Positions 7,838-16,975 are shown, counted from the stretch's first letter. The stretch: 64,000 bases of DNA from Nonomuraea candida (GCF_000725485.1 NZ_JOAG01000004.1:248001-312000), one strand, 5' to 3'. Notes: generated from the sequence alone by a model not told the origin. Translations and numbers: made by a program.

Positions 7838-10363
7838 ATGAGCGCACCGGCGATTCCCCTGCGTCTGACCGCGCCGGAGCCCGGCTGGACCGCCGAGGCC
7901 GACGTGGTCGTCGTGGGCTCGGGCATCGCGGGCCTGACCGTGGCCCTGCGCTACGCCGAGCTGGAGCCGGAGGCCAAGGTCCTGGTCGTCACCAAGGACG
8001 TGCTGTCGTCGGGCTCCACCCGCTGGGCCCAGGGCGGCATCGCGGCCGTCCTCGACCCGCGTGACACCCCCGAGGAGCACCTCAACGACACGCTGGTGGC
8101 CGGGGTCGGGCTGTGCGACGTCCGGGCGGTGCGCACGCTGGTGACCGAGGGGCCCGGCGCGCTGCGGCGGCTCATGGAGCGCGGCGCCCGCTTCGACCGC
8201 ACCCCCGACGGGCGGCTCCAGCTCACCAGGGAGGGCGGGCACCGGCGGCGCAGGATCGTGCACGCCGGCGGCGACGCCACCGGCGCCGAGGTGCAGCGGG
8301 CGCTGGTCGAGGCGGTCCGCGCGAGCACGATCGAGGTGATCGAGCACGCGCTCGTGCTCGACCTGCTCAAGGACGCCAGGGGCCGGGCCAGGGGCGTGAC
8401 GCTGCACGTCATGGGCGAGGGCACGCGCGACGGGGTGGGCGCGGTGCGCGCCAGGGCGGTGGTGCTGGCCACCGGCGGCATGGGCCAGGTGTACGCGGCC
8501 ACCACCAATCCCGTCGTCTCCACCGGCGACGGCGTGGCCCTCGCGCTGCGGGCCGGGGCCGTGGTGCGCGACATCGAGTTCGTCCAGTTCCACCCGACCG
8601 TGCTCTGGCTCGGCCCGGGCTCCACCGGCCAGCAGCCGCTGATCTCGGAGGCGGTCAGGGGTGAGGGCGCCTACCTGACCGACCACGAGGGCGACAGGTT
8701 CATGGCCGGCGAGCACGAGCTGGCCGACCTCGCGCCGCGCGACGTCGTGGCCAAGGCCATCATGCGCACGATGCTGCGCATCGGGCGCGACCACGTCTAT
8801 CTGGACGGCCGCCACTTCGGCCGGGAGAAGTGGGAGTCCCGCTTCCCCACCATCTACGCGGTCTGCCGCGAGCACGGCGTCGACCCGGCCACGCAGCCGA
8901 TCCCCGTCGCGCCCGCCGCCCACTACGCCAGCGGCGGAGTCCGTACGGACCTGCGCGGCCGCACCTCCATCGACGGTCTCTACGCCTGCGGCGAGGTCGC
9001 CTGCACCGGCGTGCACGGCGCCAACCGGCTGGCCTCCAACTCGCTGCTCGAAGGGCTCGTCTTCGCCGAGCGCATCGCCGAGGACATCCACGCGGCCCGG
9101 CCGTCGCCGGGCGAGCCGGTCGCGAGCCGGGCTCCGGAGGGGCTGGTGGACCCGAGGGTCCGGCCCAGGATCCAGGGCCACATGAGCGCCGGGGCGAGCG
9201 TGCTGCGCAGCCGCGAGTCGCTGCTGGCCACCGCCGCGGCGCTGCGCGACGCCCGCTGGACCCCGGTCACGGTGCCGCCGCGCACCGAGTCCTGGGAGGC
9301 GACGAACCTGCTCACCGTCGCCACCGTGCTCACCGGCGCGGCGGCGGCCCGGCTGGAGACGCGCGGCTCACACTGGCGCGAGGACCACGACACCCGCGAC
9401 GACAACGAGTGGCTGGGCCACCTGGACGTGACCCTGACCGAGGAGGGCCTTCGCATGACGTACACGCCGCACGGTGACGCGATGCCGCCGCGCCTGGCGC
9501 AGGAGCTGACGGCCGCCGGGCTGGACCCGGCCGAGGTGGACGCGCTGATCGACCGCGCGCTGGCCGAGGACCTCCAGGAGGCGGGCGATGTGACGAGCCT
9601 GGCCACCATCCCCGAGGGGCAGCGCGCGGCGGCCGACGTGGTGGCCCGCAAGGACGGCGTGGTGGCCGGGCTGGCGGTGGCCGAGGCGGTCTTCGTCCGG
9701 CTGGGCGCGGCGCGTACCGAGCGCAGGGCCAAGGACGGCGAGCGGGTCGGGGCGGGCGACGTGCTGATGACGGTCGAGGGGCCGGTGCGGGCCCTGCTGA
9801 CGGCCGAGCGCACCGCGCTCAACCTGCTCACGCACCTGTCCGGGGTGGCCACGCTGACCGGCCGCTGGGTCGAGGCGATCAGCGGCACGGGCGCGAGCGT
9901 GCGCGACAGCCGCAAGACGCTGCCGGGGCTGCGGGCGCTGGAGAAGTACGCGGTGCGCTGCGGCGGCGGCGTCAATCACCGGATGTCCCTGTCGGACGCC
10001 GCGCTGATCAAGGACAATCACGTGGTGGCCGCCGGCGGGGTGGCCGAGGCGTTCCGGGCGGTCAGGGAGCGCTACCCGGACCTGCCGATCGAGGTGGAGA
10101 TCGACCGGCTCGACCAGCTCGGCCCCGTGCTCGACGAGGGCGCGGAGCTGATCCTGCTCGACAACTTCACGGTCGAGGACACGGCGCAAGCCGTACATGT
10201 CGTGAAAAATCGGGCGAAAAATAGGGTTGCGCTTGAGGCGAGTGGGGGATTGACCTTGGAATCGGCCCGTGATGTGGCGGAAACTGGCGTCGACTACCTT
10301 GCGGTGGGCGCGCTAACGCACTCAGCGCCGACCCTTGACATCGCACTGGATCTGCGGGGGTAA
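7838..10363 (+). CDS. nadBC: Fused L-aspartate oxidase / nicotinate-nucleotide pyrophosphorylase (NadB-NadC)
   Basis: One open frame of 841 residues. Residues 1 to about 535 are NadB: FAD-binding VVVVGSGIAGLTVALRYAE, the STRWAQGGIAAVLD loop and SNSLLEGLVFAERIAED. Residues 540-841 are NadC: IDRALAEDLQEAGDVTS, DSRKTLPGLRALEKYAVRCGG, NHRMSLSDAALIKDNH and EVEIDRLDQL. Aspartate oxidase makes iminoaspartate, and NadC turns quinolinate into nicotinate mononucleotide; NadA, the enzyme between them, is absent here. No stop separates the halves. An in-frame ATG at 9455 has aggaggg 7 bases before it, so separate NadC (302 residues) may also be made. Start ATG 7838 has gtgaggag upstream. coaX follows after 3 bases. 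Confidence 0.93.
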   Translation: MSAPAIPLRLTAPEPGWTAEADVVVVGSGIAGLTVALRYAELEPEAKVLVVTKDVLSSGSTRWAQGGIAAVLDPRDTPEEHLNDTLVAGVGLCDVRAVRTLVTEGPGALRRLMERGARFDRTPDGRLQLTREGGHRRRRIVHAGGDATGAEVQRALVEAVRASTIEVIEHALVLDLLKDARGRARGVTLHVMGEGTRDGVGAVRARAVVLATGGMGQVYAATTNPVVSTGDGVALALRAGAVVRDIEFVQFHPTVLWLGPGSTGQQPLISEAVRGEGAYLTDHEGDRFMAGEHELADLAPRDVVAKAIMRTMLRIGRDHVYLDGRHFGREKWESRFPTIYAVCREHGVDPATQPIPVAPAAHYASGGVRTDLRGRTSIDGLYACGEVACTGVHGANRLASNSLLEGLVFAERIAEDIHAARPSPGEPVASRAPEGLVDPRVRPRIQGHMSAGASVLRSRESLLATAAALRDARWTPVTVPPRTESWEATNLLTVATVLTGAAAARLETRGSHWREDHDTRDDNEWLGHLDVTLTEEGLRMTYTPHGDAMPPRLAQELTAAGLDPAEVDALIDRALAEDLQEAGDVTSLATIPEGQRAAADVVARKDGVVAGLAVAEAVFVRLGAARTERRAKDGERVGAGDVLMTVEGPVRALLTAERTALNLLTHLSGVATLTGRWVEAISGTGASVRDSRKTLPGLRALEKYAVRCGGGVNHRMSLSDAALIKDNHVVAAGGVAEAFRAVRERYPDLPIEVEIDRLDQLGPVLDEGAELILLDNFTVEDTAQAVHVVKNRAKNRVALEASGGLTLESARDVAETGVDYLAVGALTHSAPTLDIALDLRG

Positions 10364-10366
10364 TTG

Positions 10367-11149
10367 ATGCTGCTCACGATCGACGTCGGCAACACGCACA
10401 CGGTGCTGGGGCTGTTCGAGGGCGAAGACGTCATCGAGCACTGGCGGCTGGCCACCGACGCCCGCCGCACCGCCGACGAGATCGCGGTCGTCCTCCAGGG
10501 GTTGCTGGCCCAGTCGCCGCTGCTCAAGGGGGCCGACATCGACGGCATCGCGATCTGTTCGACCGTGCCCAGCGTGCTCAACGAGATGCGTGAGATGTGC
10601 CGCCGCTACTACGGCGACGTGACCGCCGTGATCGTGGAGCCGGGCATCCGCACCGGGGTGCCCGTTCGCATGGACAACCCCAAGGAGGTCGGCAGCGACC
10701 GCATCGTGAACGCGCTGGCCGCCATCGACCAGTACGGCGGCCCCTGCGTCATCGTCGACTTCGGCACCGCCACGTCGTTCGACGCGGTCTCGGCCAAGGG
10801 CGAATACGTCGGCGCGGTCACCGCCCCCGGCATCGAGATCTCCGTGGACGCGCTGGCCGCCGCCGGCGCGCAACTGCACAAGGTGGAGCTGGTCAGGCCG
10901 CGCTCGGTGATCGCCAAGAACACCGTCGAGGCGCTCCAGGCCGGCATCATCTACGGCTTCGCCGGCCAGGTGGACGGCATCGTCGAGCGCATGGCGGCCG
11001 AGCTGGCCGACGACCCCGACGAGGTGACCGTGGTGGCCACCGGCGGGCACGCGGCGCTGGTCGTCGGCGAGTCGCGCTCGATCGACGTGCACGAGCCGTG
11101 GCTCACCCTGATCGGGCTGCGGCTGATCTACCACCGCAACACCGCCTGA
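10367..11149 (+). CDS. coaX: Type III pantothenate kinase
   Basis: 260 residues. It phosphorylates pantothenate, the first step of CoA synthesis. The ASKHA phosphate-binding motif is IDVGNTHTVLGLFEG at the N-terminus. VEPGIRTGVPVRMDNPKEVG, DRIVNALAAID and FGTATSFDAV are the classic type III signatures, with GGHAAL near the C-terminus. ATG 10367 is taken, with a TTG directly before it as an alternative. It starts 3 bases after the nadBC stop and ends in a 12-bp hairpin terminator. Its place after panC and nadBC makes a vitamin and cofactor block. Confidence 0.95.
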   Translation: MLLTIDVGNTHTVLGLFEGEDVIEHWRLATDARRTADEIAVVLQGLLAQSPLLKGADIDGIAICSTVPSVLNEMREMCRRYYGDVTAVIVEPGIRTGVPVRMDNPKEVGSDRIVNALAAIDQYGGPCVIVDFGTATSFDAVSAKGEYVGAVTAPGIEISVDALAAAGAQLHKVELVRPRSVIAKNTVEALQAGIIYGFAGQVDGIVERMAAELADDPDEVTVVATGGHAALVVGESRSIDVHEPWLTLIGLRLIYHRNTA

Positions 11150-11158
11150 CGAGCGCTG

Positions 11159-11190
11159 ACGAGCGGCCCCGCGCGGGTGGGGCCGCTCGT
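11159..11190. terminator. Hairpin terminator between converging coaX and exported-protein genes
   Basis: Arms 11159-11170 and 11179-11190 form a perfect 12-bp stem with an 8-base loop. It lies between two convergent genes and can serve both strands. Confidence 0.75.
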
Positions 11191-11201
11191 TCCGGCGTTC
11201 G

Positions 11202-11672
11202 TCACTCGCTCTCGGCGGTGTAGAGGTACTCCCACGGGCCGCACTTCGTGGGGTAACCGCCGTGGGGCGGCACCTGGCAGACCTTCACCCGCAGGCTCTG
11301 GACGTCGTGCTCCTCGAAGCCGAAGCGCTTGAAGCCGGGGTAGCCGCAGTATCTCCTGGCGTAGACCGGGGACCAGTCGTGGTCGAAGTCGGCGGCCTGG
11401 AACTGCACGTACGCGCACTTGCCGCCCTGGGTGTAGGAGCGGTCGTCGAGGTCGTAGAGCCTGCCCCTGACCGAGACCTCGTTCGACTCGCCGTGGCGGT
11501 CCCAGCCGACGCGGACGCGCCCGTCGGCCTTGGCGAGGTAGTGCCGGGAGTGGACCGGGCCCCAGCCGTCGAAGTAGTCGTAGGAGGCGGCCTGCGCGGC
11601 GCCGGGAATCGACAGGGCCAGCGCGGTGGTGGCGGCGACGGCGAGCGCGCCGGTCGCGATCTTCTTGAACAT
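11202..11672 (-). CDS. Small secreted protein of unknown function
   Basis: 156 residues. A Sec signal peptide (MFKKIATGALAVAATTALAL, then SIPGAAQA) leads to a mature domain rich in Tyr, Asp and Arg with four cysteines (GKCAYV, RYCGYPG, KVCQVP, TKCGPW), which could form two disulfides. The mature part starts ASYDYFDGWGPV. It looks like a compact extracellular beta-type domain seen in many actinomycete exported proteins; I do not recognise a named family. ATG 11672 has aggggaga about 5 bases upstream. It is divergent from lysS. Confidence 0.75.
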   Translation of the reverse strand: MFKKIATGALAVAATTALALSIPGAAQAASYDYFDGWGPVHSRHYLAKADGRVRVGWDRHGESNEVSVRGRLYDLDDRSYTQGGKCAYVQFQAADFDHDWSPVYARRYCGYPGFKRFGFEEHDVQSLRVKVCQVPPHGGYPTKCGPWEYLYTAESE

Positions 11673-11821
11673 CGTGGTCTCCCCTGAGCCCTCTCCCTGG
11701 GCCGGCTCCCCACCGGCTCCCCCTGAGCTCATGAGGCATTGATAGGAGAGTCCTCTTGCAGCGCCCCTGCAGGGAGCCGACGAGCCCTTGCAGGTCGCCA
11801 TATCCCCTACCCTTTGATGGT

Positions 11822-13303
11822 GTGAGCGACGAACTTCCCGAGCAGATGCGCATCCGGAGGGAGAAGCTCGACCGCCTTCGCAGCGAGGGCGTCGATCCTT
11901 ACCCGGTGAATTTCCCACGCACGGCCACCAACGCCGAGGTCAGGGAGAAATACCAAGGGCTGGAGCCCGACACCGCGACCGGTGACCAGGTCTCGGTGGC
12001 GGGGCGCGTCATGCTCAACCGCGTGGGCGGCAAGCTCTGCTTCGCCACGCTCCGCGACGGCGGCGGCGACCTCCAGGTCATGATCTCGCTCGACAAGGTG
12101 GGCGAGGAGTCCCTGGCGAGCTGGAAGCGCGACGTCGACCTCGGCGACCACGTCGGCGTGACCGGCGAGGTCATCACCTCGCGCCGGGGCGAACTGTCGA
12201 TCCTGGCCGACAGCTGGCAGATCACCTCCAAGTGCCTGCGCCCGCTGCCGGAGAAGCACATCGGCCTCACCGACCCGGAGGCCCGGGTCCGCCAGCGCTA
12301 CGTCGACCTCATCGTCAACGACGAGTCGCGGAAGATGGCCCGCGTCCGCAGCGCCACCGTGCGCGCGGTGCGCGACTTCTGGCACGAGGAGGGCTACCTC
12401 GAGGTCGAGACGCCGATGTTGCAGCCGATCCACGGCGGCGCGGCGGCCCGGCCGTTCAAGACCCACATCAACGCCTACGACATGGAGCTCTACCTCCGCA
12501 TCGCGATCGAGCTCTACCTCAAGCGGCTCGTGGTGGGCGGGATCGAGAAGGTCTTCGAGATCAACCGCAACTTCCGCAACGAGGGCGCCGACTCCACGCA
12601 CAACCCCGAGTTCACCATGCTCGAGGCCTACGGCACCTACCTCGACTACCACGACATGGCCGACCTGACCCAGCGGATGTACCAGAAGGCCGTCGTGGCC
12701 GCGCTGGACACCACGGTGGTCGTGCACGACGGCCAGGAGATCGACCTCGGCATCGCCGAGTGGCCCCGCGTCCGGCTCTACGACCTGGTCTCGCAGGCCG
12801 TGGGCGAGGAGATCACCACCTCCACGACGCTGGAGGAGCTGCGCAAGCTGGCCGACCGCCGCGAGATCCACTGGGACCCGAAGTGGGGCTCGGGCAAGCT
12901 GGTGCAGGAGCTGTTCGAGGCGCTGGTGGAGCACACGCTGGTGCAGCCCACGTTCGTCATGGACTACCCGCTGGAGACCTCGCCGCTGGCCCGCAACCAC
13001 CGCGACGACCCGCTGCTGACGGAGAAGTGGGACCTGATCGGCTTCGGCACCGAGCTGGGCACCGCCTACTCCGAGCTCAACGACCCGATCGAGCAGCGCC
13101 GCCGCCTGGTGGAGCAGTCGCTGCTGGCCGCCGGGGGAGACCCCGAGGCGATGCAGGTCGACGAGGACTTCCTCCAGGCGCTCGAATACGCGATGCCGCC
13201 GACCGGCGGCATGGGGGCCGGCATCGACCGGATGATCATGGCCTTCACCGGCCGCAACATCCGGGAGACCATCCTCTTCCCGCTGGTCAAGCCGGCCCAG
13301 TAA
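11822..13303 (+). CDS. lysS: Lysyl-tRNA synthetase, class II
   Basis: 493 residues. It charges tRNA-Lys. An N-terminal OB-fold anticodon-binding domain (VSVAGRVMLNRVGGKLCFATLRDG) precedes the class II core with motif 1 (VRDFWHEEGYLEVETPMLQ), motif 2 (FEINRNFRNEGADSTHNPEF) and motif 3 (GMGAGIDRMIMAFTG). GTG 11822 is chosen as start: it gives the usual N-terminus SDELPEQMRIRREKLDRLR, but no good ribosome site precedes it, so a leaderless mRNA is possible. Its 3' end overlaps the convergent P450 gene by 17 bp. Confidence 0.96.
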   Translation: MSDELPEQMRIRREKLDRLRSEGVDPYPVNFPRTATNAEVREKYQGLEPDTATGDQVSVAGRVMLNRVGGKLCFATLRDGGGDLQVMISLDKVGEESLASWKRDVDLGDHVGVTGEVITSRRGELSILADSWQITSKCLRPLPEKHIGLTDPEARVRQRYVDLIVNDESRKMARVRSATVRAVRDFWHEEGYLEVETPMLQPIHGGAAARPFKTHINAYDMELYLRIAIELYLKRLVVGGIEKVFEINRNFRNEGADSTHNPEFTMLEAYGTYLDYHDMADLTQRMYQKAVVAALDTTVVVHDGQEIDLGIAEWPRVRLYDLVSQAVGEEITTSTTLEELRKLADRREIHWDPKWGSGKLVQELFEALVEHTLVQPTFVMDYPLETSPLARNHRDDPLLTEKWDLIGFGTELGTAYSELNDPIEQRRRLVEQSLLAAGGDPEAMQVDEDFLQALEYAMPPTGGMGAGIDRMIMAFTGRNIRETILFPLVKPAQ

Positions 13304-14540
13304 CGGGCCGGCGGTTCAGCCGGACCGGCAGCGCCGCCGGTCCGCGCAGCACCACGTTCTCCTTGTACGGCGGCGGCCCGGCCAGTTCCAGCCCGGGCGC
13401 CGCCGAGGCGAGGGCCGACAGCGCGATCTCGCCCTCCATCCGGCTCAGCGTGGCCCCGAGGCAGAAGTGGATGCCGAGCCCGAAGGCGAGGTGCCGTCCC
13501 GGCTCCCGGGTCACGTCGAAGCGGTCGGGGCCGGGGAAGACGGCCGGGTCGCGATTGGCCGCGCCGATCACCGCCATCACCATCGTGCCCTTCGGCGCGG
13601 GCACCCCGCCGAGTGCGGTGTCCTCCAGCGCCACGCGCGCGGTGAGCTGGACCGGCGGGTCATACCTGAGCACCTCCTCCACCACCTCCTTGGGCCGCCG
13701 CGCGGCGTGCGCCAGCAGCCCGTGCCGGGCCAGGTGCAGCACCCCGTTGGCGATGAGGTTCACGGTGGTCTCGTGGCCGGCCACGAGCAGCAGCACGCAG
13801 GTGGCCAGCAGGTCGGCCTCGCTCAGCTCGCGCACCCCGGTCAGCGCGCTCAGGAGGTCGTCTCCCGGCCGCCTGCGCCGCGTCGCGGCCAGCTCGCGGA
13901 AGTAGTCGCGAAACTCCCTTCCGGCCTGGCCGGTTTCCGATTCGAGGTCGGCTGTCAGCATCGGGTCAAGGCCGCGGGCCAGCTTCTCGCTCCAGCCGCG
14001 AAAGCGTACGTGGTCCTCGGGAGGCACCCCGAGCAGCTCGCTGATCACCATGACCGGAAGGGGGTAGGCCAGACCGGACACGAGGTCGGCCTCCTCCGGC
14101 AGCGCGGCGATCAGCTCGGCGGTGATGGCCTCGACGCGGGGCCGCAGCCGCTCGATCATGCGCGGGGTGAAGGCCCGGCTCACCAGGCCGCGCAGCCTGG
14201 TGTGGTCGGGCGGGTCCAGCCACAGGAACGAGACGGCCTGCTGACCTGGGCCCGCGCCGCGGCGCGGCGTCGGGCCGCGGCCGAAGCGCGGGTCGCGCAG
14301 CAGCGCCGAGCACAGCTCGTGCGTGGTGGCGACGAGCAGCCCGCCGGGCGTACGGAAGATCGCGCCGCGGGCGCTCAGCTCCCGATAGCGGGAGTAAGGA
14401 TCACGCAGAAATCCACCGTCGAACGGATCAAAACCCAGAACGTCGGCGGGACCCATCGCCGCGTGATTCCGCGCGGGGGAAGGCGCGGTGCGCTCATTCA
14501 TCGCGCTGTGATCAGGTCCGGCATATCGCGAGTACGTCAT
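13287..14540 (-). CDS. Cytochrome P450
   Basis: Up to 417 residues. The I-helix is LLVAGHETTVNLIANG, the K-helix ExxR motif is in VVEEVLRYDPPVQ, and the heme loop is LAFGLGIHFCLGATLSR with the thiolate cysteine. The P450 fold begins near GFDPFDGGFLRDPYSRYRE, so the first 35 or so residues may not be translated; ATGs at 14540 and 14501 are both possible and neither has a clear ribosome site. TTGACG and TTGACA boxes lie just upstream of 14540. Its stop overlaps the end of lysS on the other strand. No redox partner is adjacent. Confidence 0.92.
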   Translation of the reverse strand: MTYSRYAGPDHSAMNERTAPSPARNHAAMGPADVLGFDPFDGGFLRDPYSRYRELSARGAIFRTPGGLLVATTHELCSALLRDPRFGRGPTPRRGAGPGQQAVSFLWLDPPDHTRLRGLVSRAFTPRMIERLRPRVEAITAELIAALPEEADLVSGLAYPLPVMVISELLGVPPEDHVRFRGWSEKLARGLDPMLTADLESETGQAGREFRDYFRELAATRRRRPGDDLLSALTGVRELSEADLLATCVLLLVAGHETTVNLIANGVLHLARHGLLAHAARRPKEVVEEVLRYDPPVQLTARVALEDTALGGVPAPKGTMVMAVIGAANRDPAVFPGPDRFDVTREPGRHLAFGLGIHFCLGATLSRMEGEIALSALASAAPGLELAGPPPYKENVVLRGPAALPVRLNRRPVTGPA

Positions 14541-14684
14541 ATATATCGGATCATGTCAATAGCAGTCGTCAAGCGTGGCGATTGTTATGCTTGACGACCT
14601 TTCCACGATGCGTTTACCGTCTCCGAGGAGCGACTTCGGCCCGATCGAGGGCCCAAGTTCAGCTGTTGGGGGGGAGGGCCTCCG

Positions 14685-14897
14685 ATGGATGTGCTCACCG
14701 AAGGGGTTGAGCTGAGCCATGCGGATCTTGCGCTGCTGGCGGAGCTGGCCAAGGGGGTCACGGTTGACCGGGTGGGCAGACGTCTGGATATCAGCGGACG
14801 TACGGTACGCCGGAGACTGCGGGGCATCTGCGACCGCATCGGCGTGGCCACGGCGATCGAGGCCGTGGCCTGGGCGGCCCGCCGCCAGTTGATCTAG
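14685..14897 (+). CDS. Small stand-alone LuxR-type HTH regulator
   Basis: 70 residues made of almost nothing but a GerE/LuxR helix-turn-helix: LSHADLALLAELAKGVTVDR, then VGRRLDISGRTVRRRLRGIC and a dimer-type last helix. No receiver or ligand domain is present. Proteins of this shape occur widely in Streptosporangiaceae. A strong ggggggaggg site stands 8 bases before ATG 14685. It is divergent from the P450 gene (144 bp apart, with TTGAC boxes), so it may control that promoter; this is inference. It is convergent with the NlpC/P60 gene. Confidence 0.85.
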   Translation: MDVLTEGVELSHADLALLAELAKGVTVDRVGRRLDISGRTVRRRLRGICDRIGVATAIEAVAWAARRQLI

Positions 14898-14927
14898 CGG
14901 CGGGGCCGGGGAGGAGACGGATCTGGG

Positions 14928-15974
14928 TCAGTCGGCGATGCGGACCGCTCCGGCGTAGGGGCGTCCGCTGATCGAGGCGATGCGCACGACGTCGCCGGTC
15001 TGCGGCGCGTGCACCATCATGCCGCCGCCGAGGTAGATGCCCACGTGGTGCAGGTCGTTGTAGAAGAAGACCAGGTCGCCGGGGCGTAGCTCGGAGCGGT
15101 CGATGTGCCTGCCCGCGGTCCACTGGCTGCCGGTGTAGTGGGGCAGGGAGATGCCCACGCGCTGGTAGGCCGCCATGACCAGGCCCGAGCAGTCATAGGA
15201 GCCCGGCCCGTCGGCGCCCCAGACGTAGGGCTTGAGCTGCTGCGTGAGCGCCCACCGCGCGGCCTCGGCGGCCTTGCCGCTGCCGGGGATCGGCAGGTTG
15301 ACGCGCGTCGCCCGGGTGCCCGGCCGGCCCGCCTCGCCCAGCGCCCGCCGGAACAGGGAGCTCTCGACCCTGGTCACCAGTTTGGTGATCTTGTCGCGCT
15401 TGGCGTCGAGCTCGTCGACGAGCTCCTGGACCTCCTCGATGCGCGCCTTGGCGCCGGCCCTGGCGCGCTCGGCGGCCTCCCTGGCCTTGGTGACCTGGTT
15501 GAGCTCCTCGCCCTGCTGCTGCTCCAGCACGTAGGTGGTGGCGGCGCGGTCGAGGAAGGTGCCGGGGTCGCCGGAGGCCGTGAAGGCCAGCATCCGGCTC
15601 AGCCCGCCGGTCATGTAGGCGTTCTGGGCCAGCAGCGCGGCCTTGGCGCGTTTGGCCTCCAGGTCGGCCTCGCTGGCCGCCAGCGTCTTCTGCGCGGCGT
15701 CGGAGGCCTTCTTGGCGGTCTTGAGCTTCTCGCGCTGGCCGTTGTACTGCTCGGTCAGCGTCTCGATCTCGGTGTGCATCTTCTCGACCTGCTTGGCCAG
15801 GTCCTGCAGCGAGGGCTTGGGGTCGGCGGACGCGGAACCGACGGGAAAGGCGATCAGGAGCGCGGCGACTGTGACGCTTATTACACCGAGACAGTGCGGT
15901 CGCCGGGTCCGGCCGGACGGGCGGGCGTGCTCGCCCGCCGATCTGCCCCCACGGTTGAGCGTGCGCTTCAGCAA
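14928..15974 (-). CDS. Secreted NlpC/P60 peptidoglycan endopeptidase with coiled coil
   Basis: 348 residues. After an N-terminal export segment (GVISVTVAALLIAFPVGSASA) comes a long coiled coil (LQDLAKQVEKMHTEIETLTE to about DKITKLVTRVESSL), then a C-terminal NlpC/P60 domain with the catalytic Cys in YDCSGLVMAAYQR and His in LHHVGIYLGGG and MVHAPQTG. This is the RipA/CwlO-like layout of hydrolases that cut peptide stems for growth and division. TTG 15974 is preferred because agaggag ends 5 bases before it; ATG 15989 is the alternative. A c-di-AMP riboswitch lies directly upstream. Confidence 0.9.
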   Translation of the reverse strand: MLKRTLNRGGRSAGEHARPSGRTRRPHCLGVISVTVAALLIAFPVGSASADPKPSLQDLAKQVEKMHTEIETLTEQYNGQREKLKTAKKASDAAQKTLAASEADLEAKRAKAALLAQNAYMTGGLSRMLAFTASGDPGTFLDRAATTYVLEQQQGEELNQVTKAREAAERARAGAKARIEEVQELVDELDAKRDKITKLVTRVESSLFRRALGEAGRPGTRATRVNLPIPGSGKAAEAARWALTQQLKPYVWGADGPGSYDCSGLVMAAYQRVGISLPHYTGSQWTAGRHIDRSELRPGDLVFFYNDLHHVGIYLGGGMMVHAPQTGDVVRIASISGRPYAGAVRIAD

Positions 15975-15989
15975 CCAAGCTCCTCTCAT

Positions 15990-16125
15990 AGACGCCGACC
16001 GGGTTAGCTGACGGGTTCGGGCCGGAGCAGCCCTACCGAGCTCGGATTCACCCCAGTGGTGGCGGCGGGAGGTCGTCACCGGCGGTTCCCCGGCTCCCCT
16101 GGCGGGGATTGGGCGTGTTCCCCGC
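15990..16125 (-). promoter_or_regulatory. c-di-AMP riboswitch (ydaO/yuaA class)
   Basis: On the minus strand the leader reads caggggagccggggaacc, then ggggtgaatccg, then ggtagggctgctcc, gcccgaacccgtcagctaac and ccggtcggcgtc just before the ribosome site. These blocks match the ydaO-class consensus known from actinobacterial cell wall hydrolase genes. c-di-AMP binding normally turns the gene off. The synthase gene disA is 15 kb away in this window. The 5' limit is approximate. Confidence 0.87.
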
Positions 16126-16378
16126 GCGCGACACGCGGGGAACATCGTCGCTGGACACTAATGCACTCCGGGTTCGTGCTCAACCGGAACTGCCGAGTCT
16201 GTTGAGGTTTCACAACCGAAGGGTCACAAGGTGATCTCGTGTCCTGCCGTACGGAACGGACCTTATATCCCACTTCGTCGCTGCTTCTGGCAGAGGTCGG
16301 CGCTCCTGGCCCGCGTGCCTCTATGGGCACAAGATGTAACAGGATGGGGCCAGACGTGGGAGTTAAGGCTGAGCCGTA

Positions 16379-16975
16379 ATGACATCTGTACTCTGGAGAG
16401 CCATGGAGCAGGTGGCCGAACAGCTGACGACGCCGGAGACCGCGGTGGTGATCCGGCGTGCCCGCACGCCCGACGTGCGGACCGTCAGGCGTCTGGTGGA
16501 CACCTACGCGGGCGCGGGGCCGCGGCTCCTGGAGAAGGCCACGGTGACCCTGTACGAAGACGTGCAGGAGTTCTGGGTGGCCGAGCGGGGCGGGCAGGTC
16601 GTCGGCTGCGGCGCGCTCCACGTGCTGTGGGAGGACCTCGCCGAGGTCCGCACCGTGGCCGTGGATCCCGAATGCCGCGGCATGGGCGTCGGCCATCGGA
16701 TCGTCTCGGCGCTGATACAGCACGCGAAGGATCTGGGTCTGCGACGTGTATTCTGTCTGACTTTTGAGGTCGACTTCTTCGCGAGACACGGCTTTCGCCC
16801 GATACAGGGCACACCGGTCTCACCTGAGGTCTACGCAGAACTGCTGGCCTCGTACGACGAGGGTGTGGCGGAGTTCCTCGACCTGGAACACGTCAAACCG
16901 AACACCCTCGGCAACACCCGCATGCTGCTCCATCTGACATCGGGTGACGCGGACCTTGGCCAGATGGAAAGGTGA
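16379..16975 (+). CDS. argA: Amino-acid N-acetyltransferase (actinobacterial ArgA)
   Basis: 198 residues, one GNAT domain. It acetylates glutamate (or glutamine) with acetyl-CoA to start arginine synthesis. VIRRARTPDVRTVRRLVDTY, LYEDVQEFWVAERGGQVVGC, VRTVAVDPECRGMGVGHRIV (acetyl-CoA loop) and FFARHGFRPIQGTPVSPEVY match the mycobacterial short ArgA (Rv2747) closely. The start is uncertain: ATG 16379 and ATG 16403 are both in frame and neither has well-spaced Shine-Dalgarno pairing. It is divergent from the riboswitch-controlled NlpC gene. No other arginine gene is near. Confidence 0.88.
   Translation: MTSVLWRAMEQVAEQLTTPETAVVIRRARTPDVRTVRRLVDTYAGAGPRLLEKATVTLYEDVQEFWVAERGGQVVGCGALHVLWEDLAEVRTVAVDPECRGMGVGHRIVSALIQHAKDLGLRRVFCLTFEVDFFARHGFRPIQGTPVSPEVYAELLASYDEGVAEFLDLEHVKPNTLGNTRMLLHLTSGDADLGQMER

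Noticed and set aside
9440..9480. Separate nadB and nadC genes
   Set aside because: No stop codon separates them; the internal start is noted as possible but the frame is continuous.
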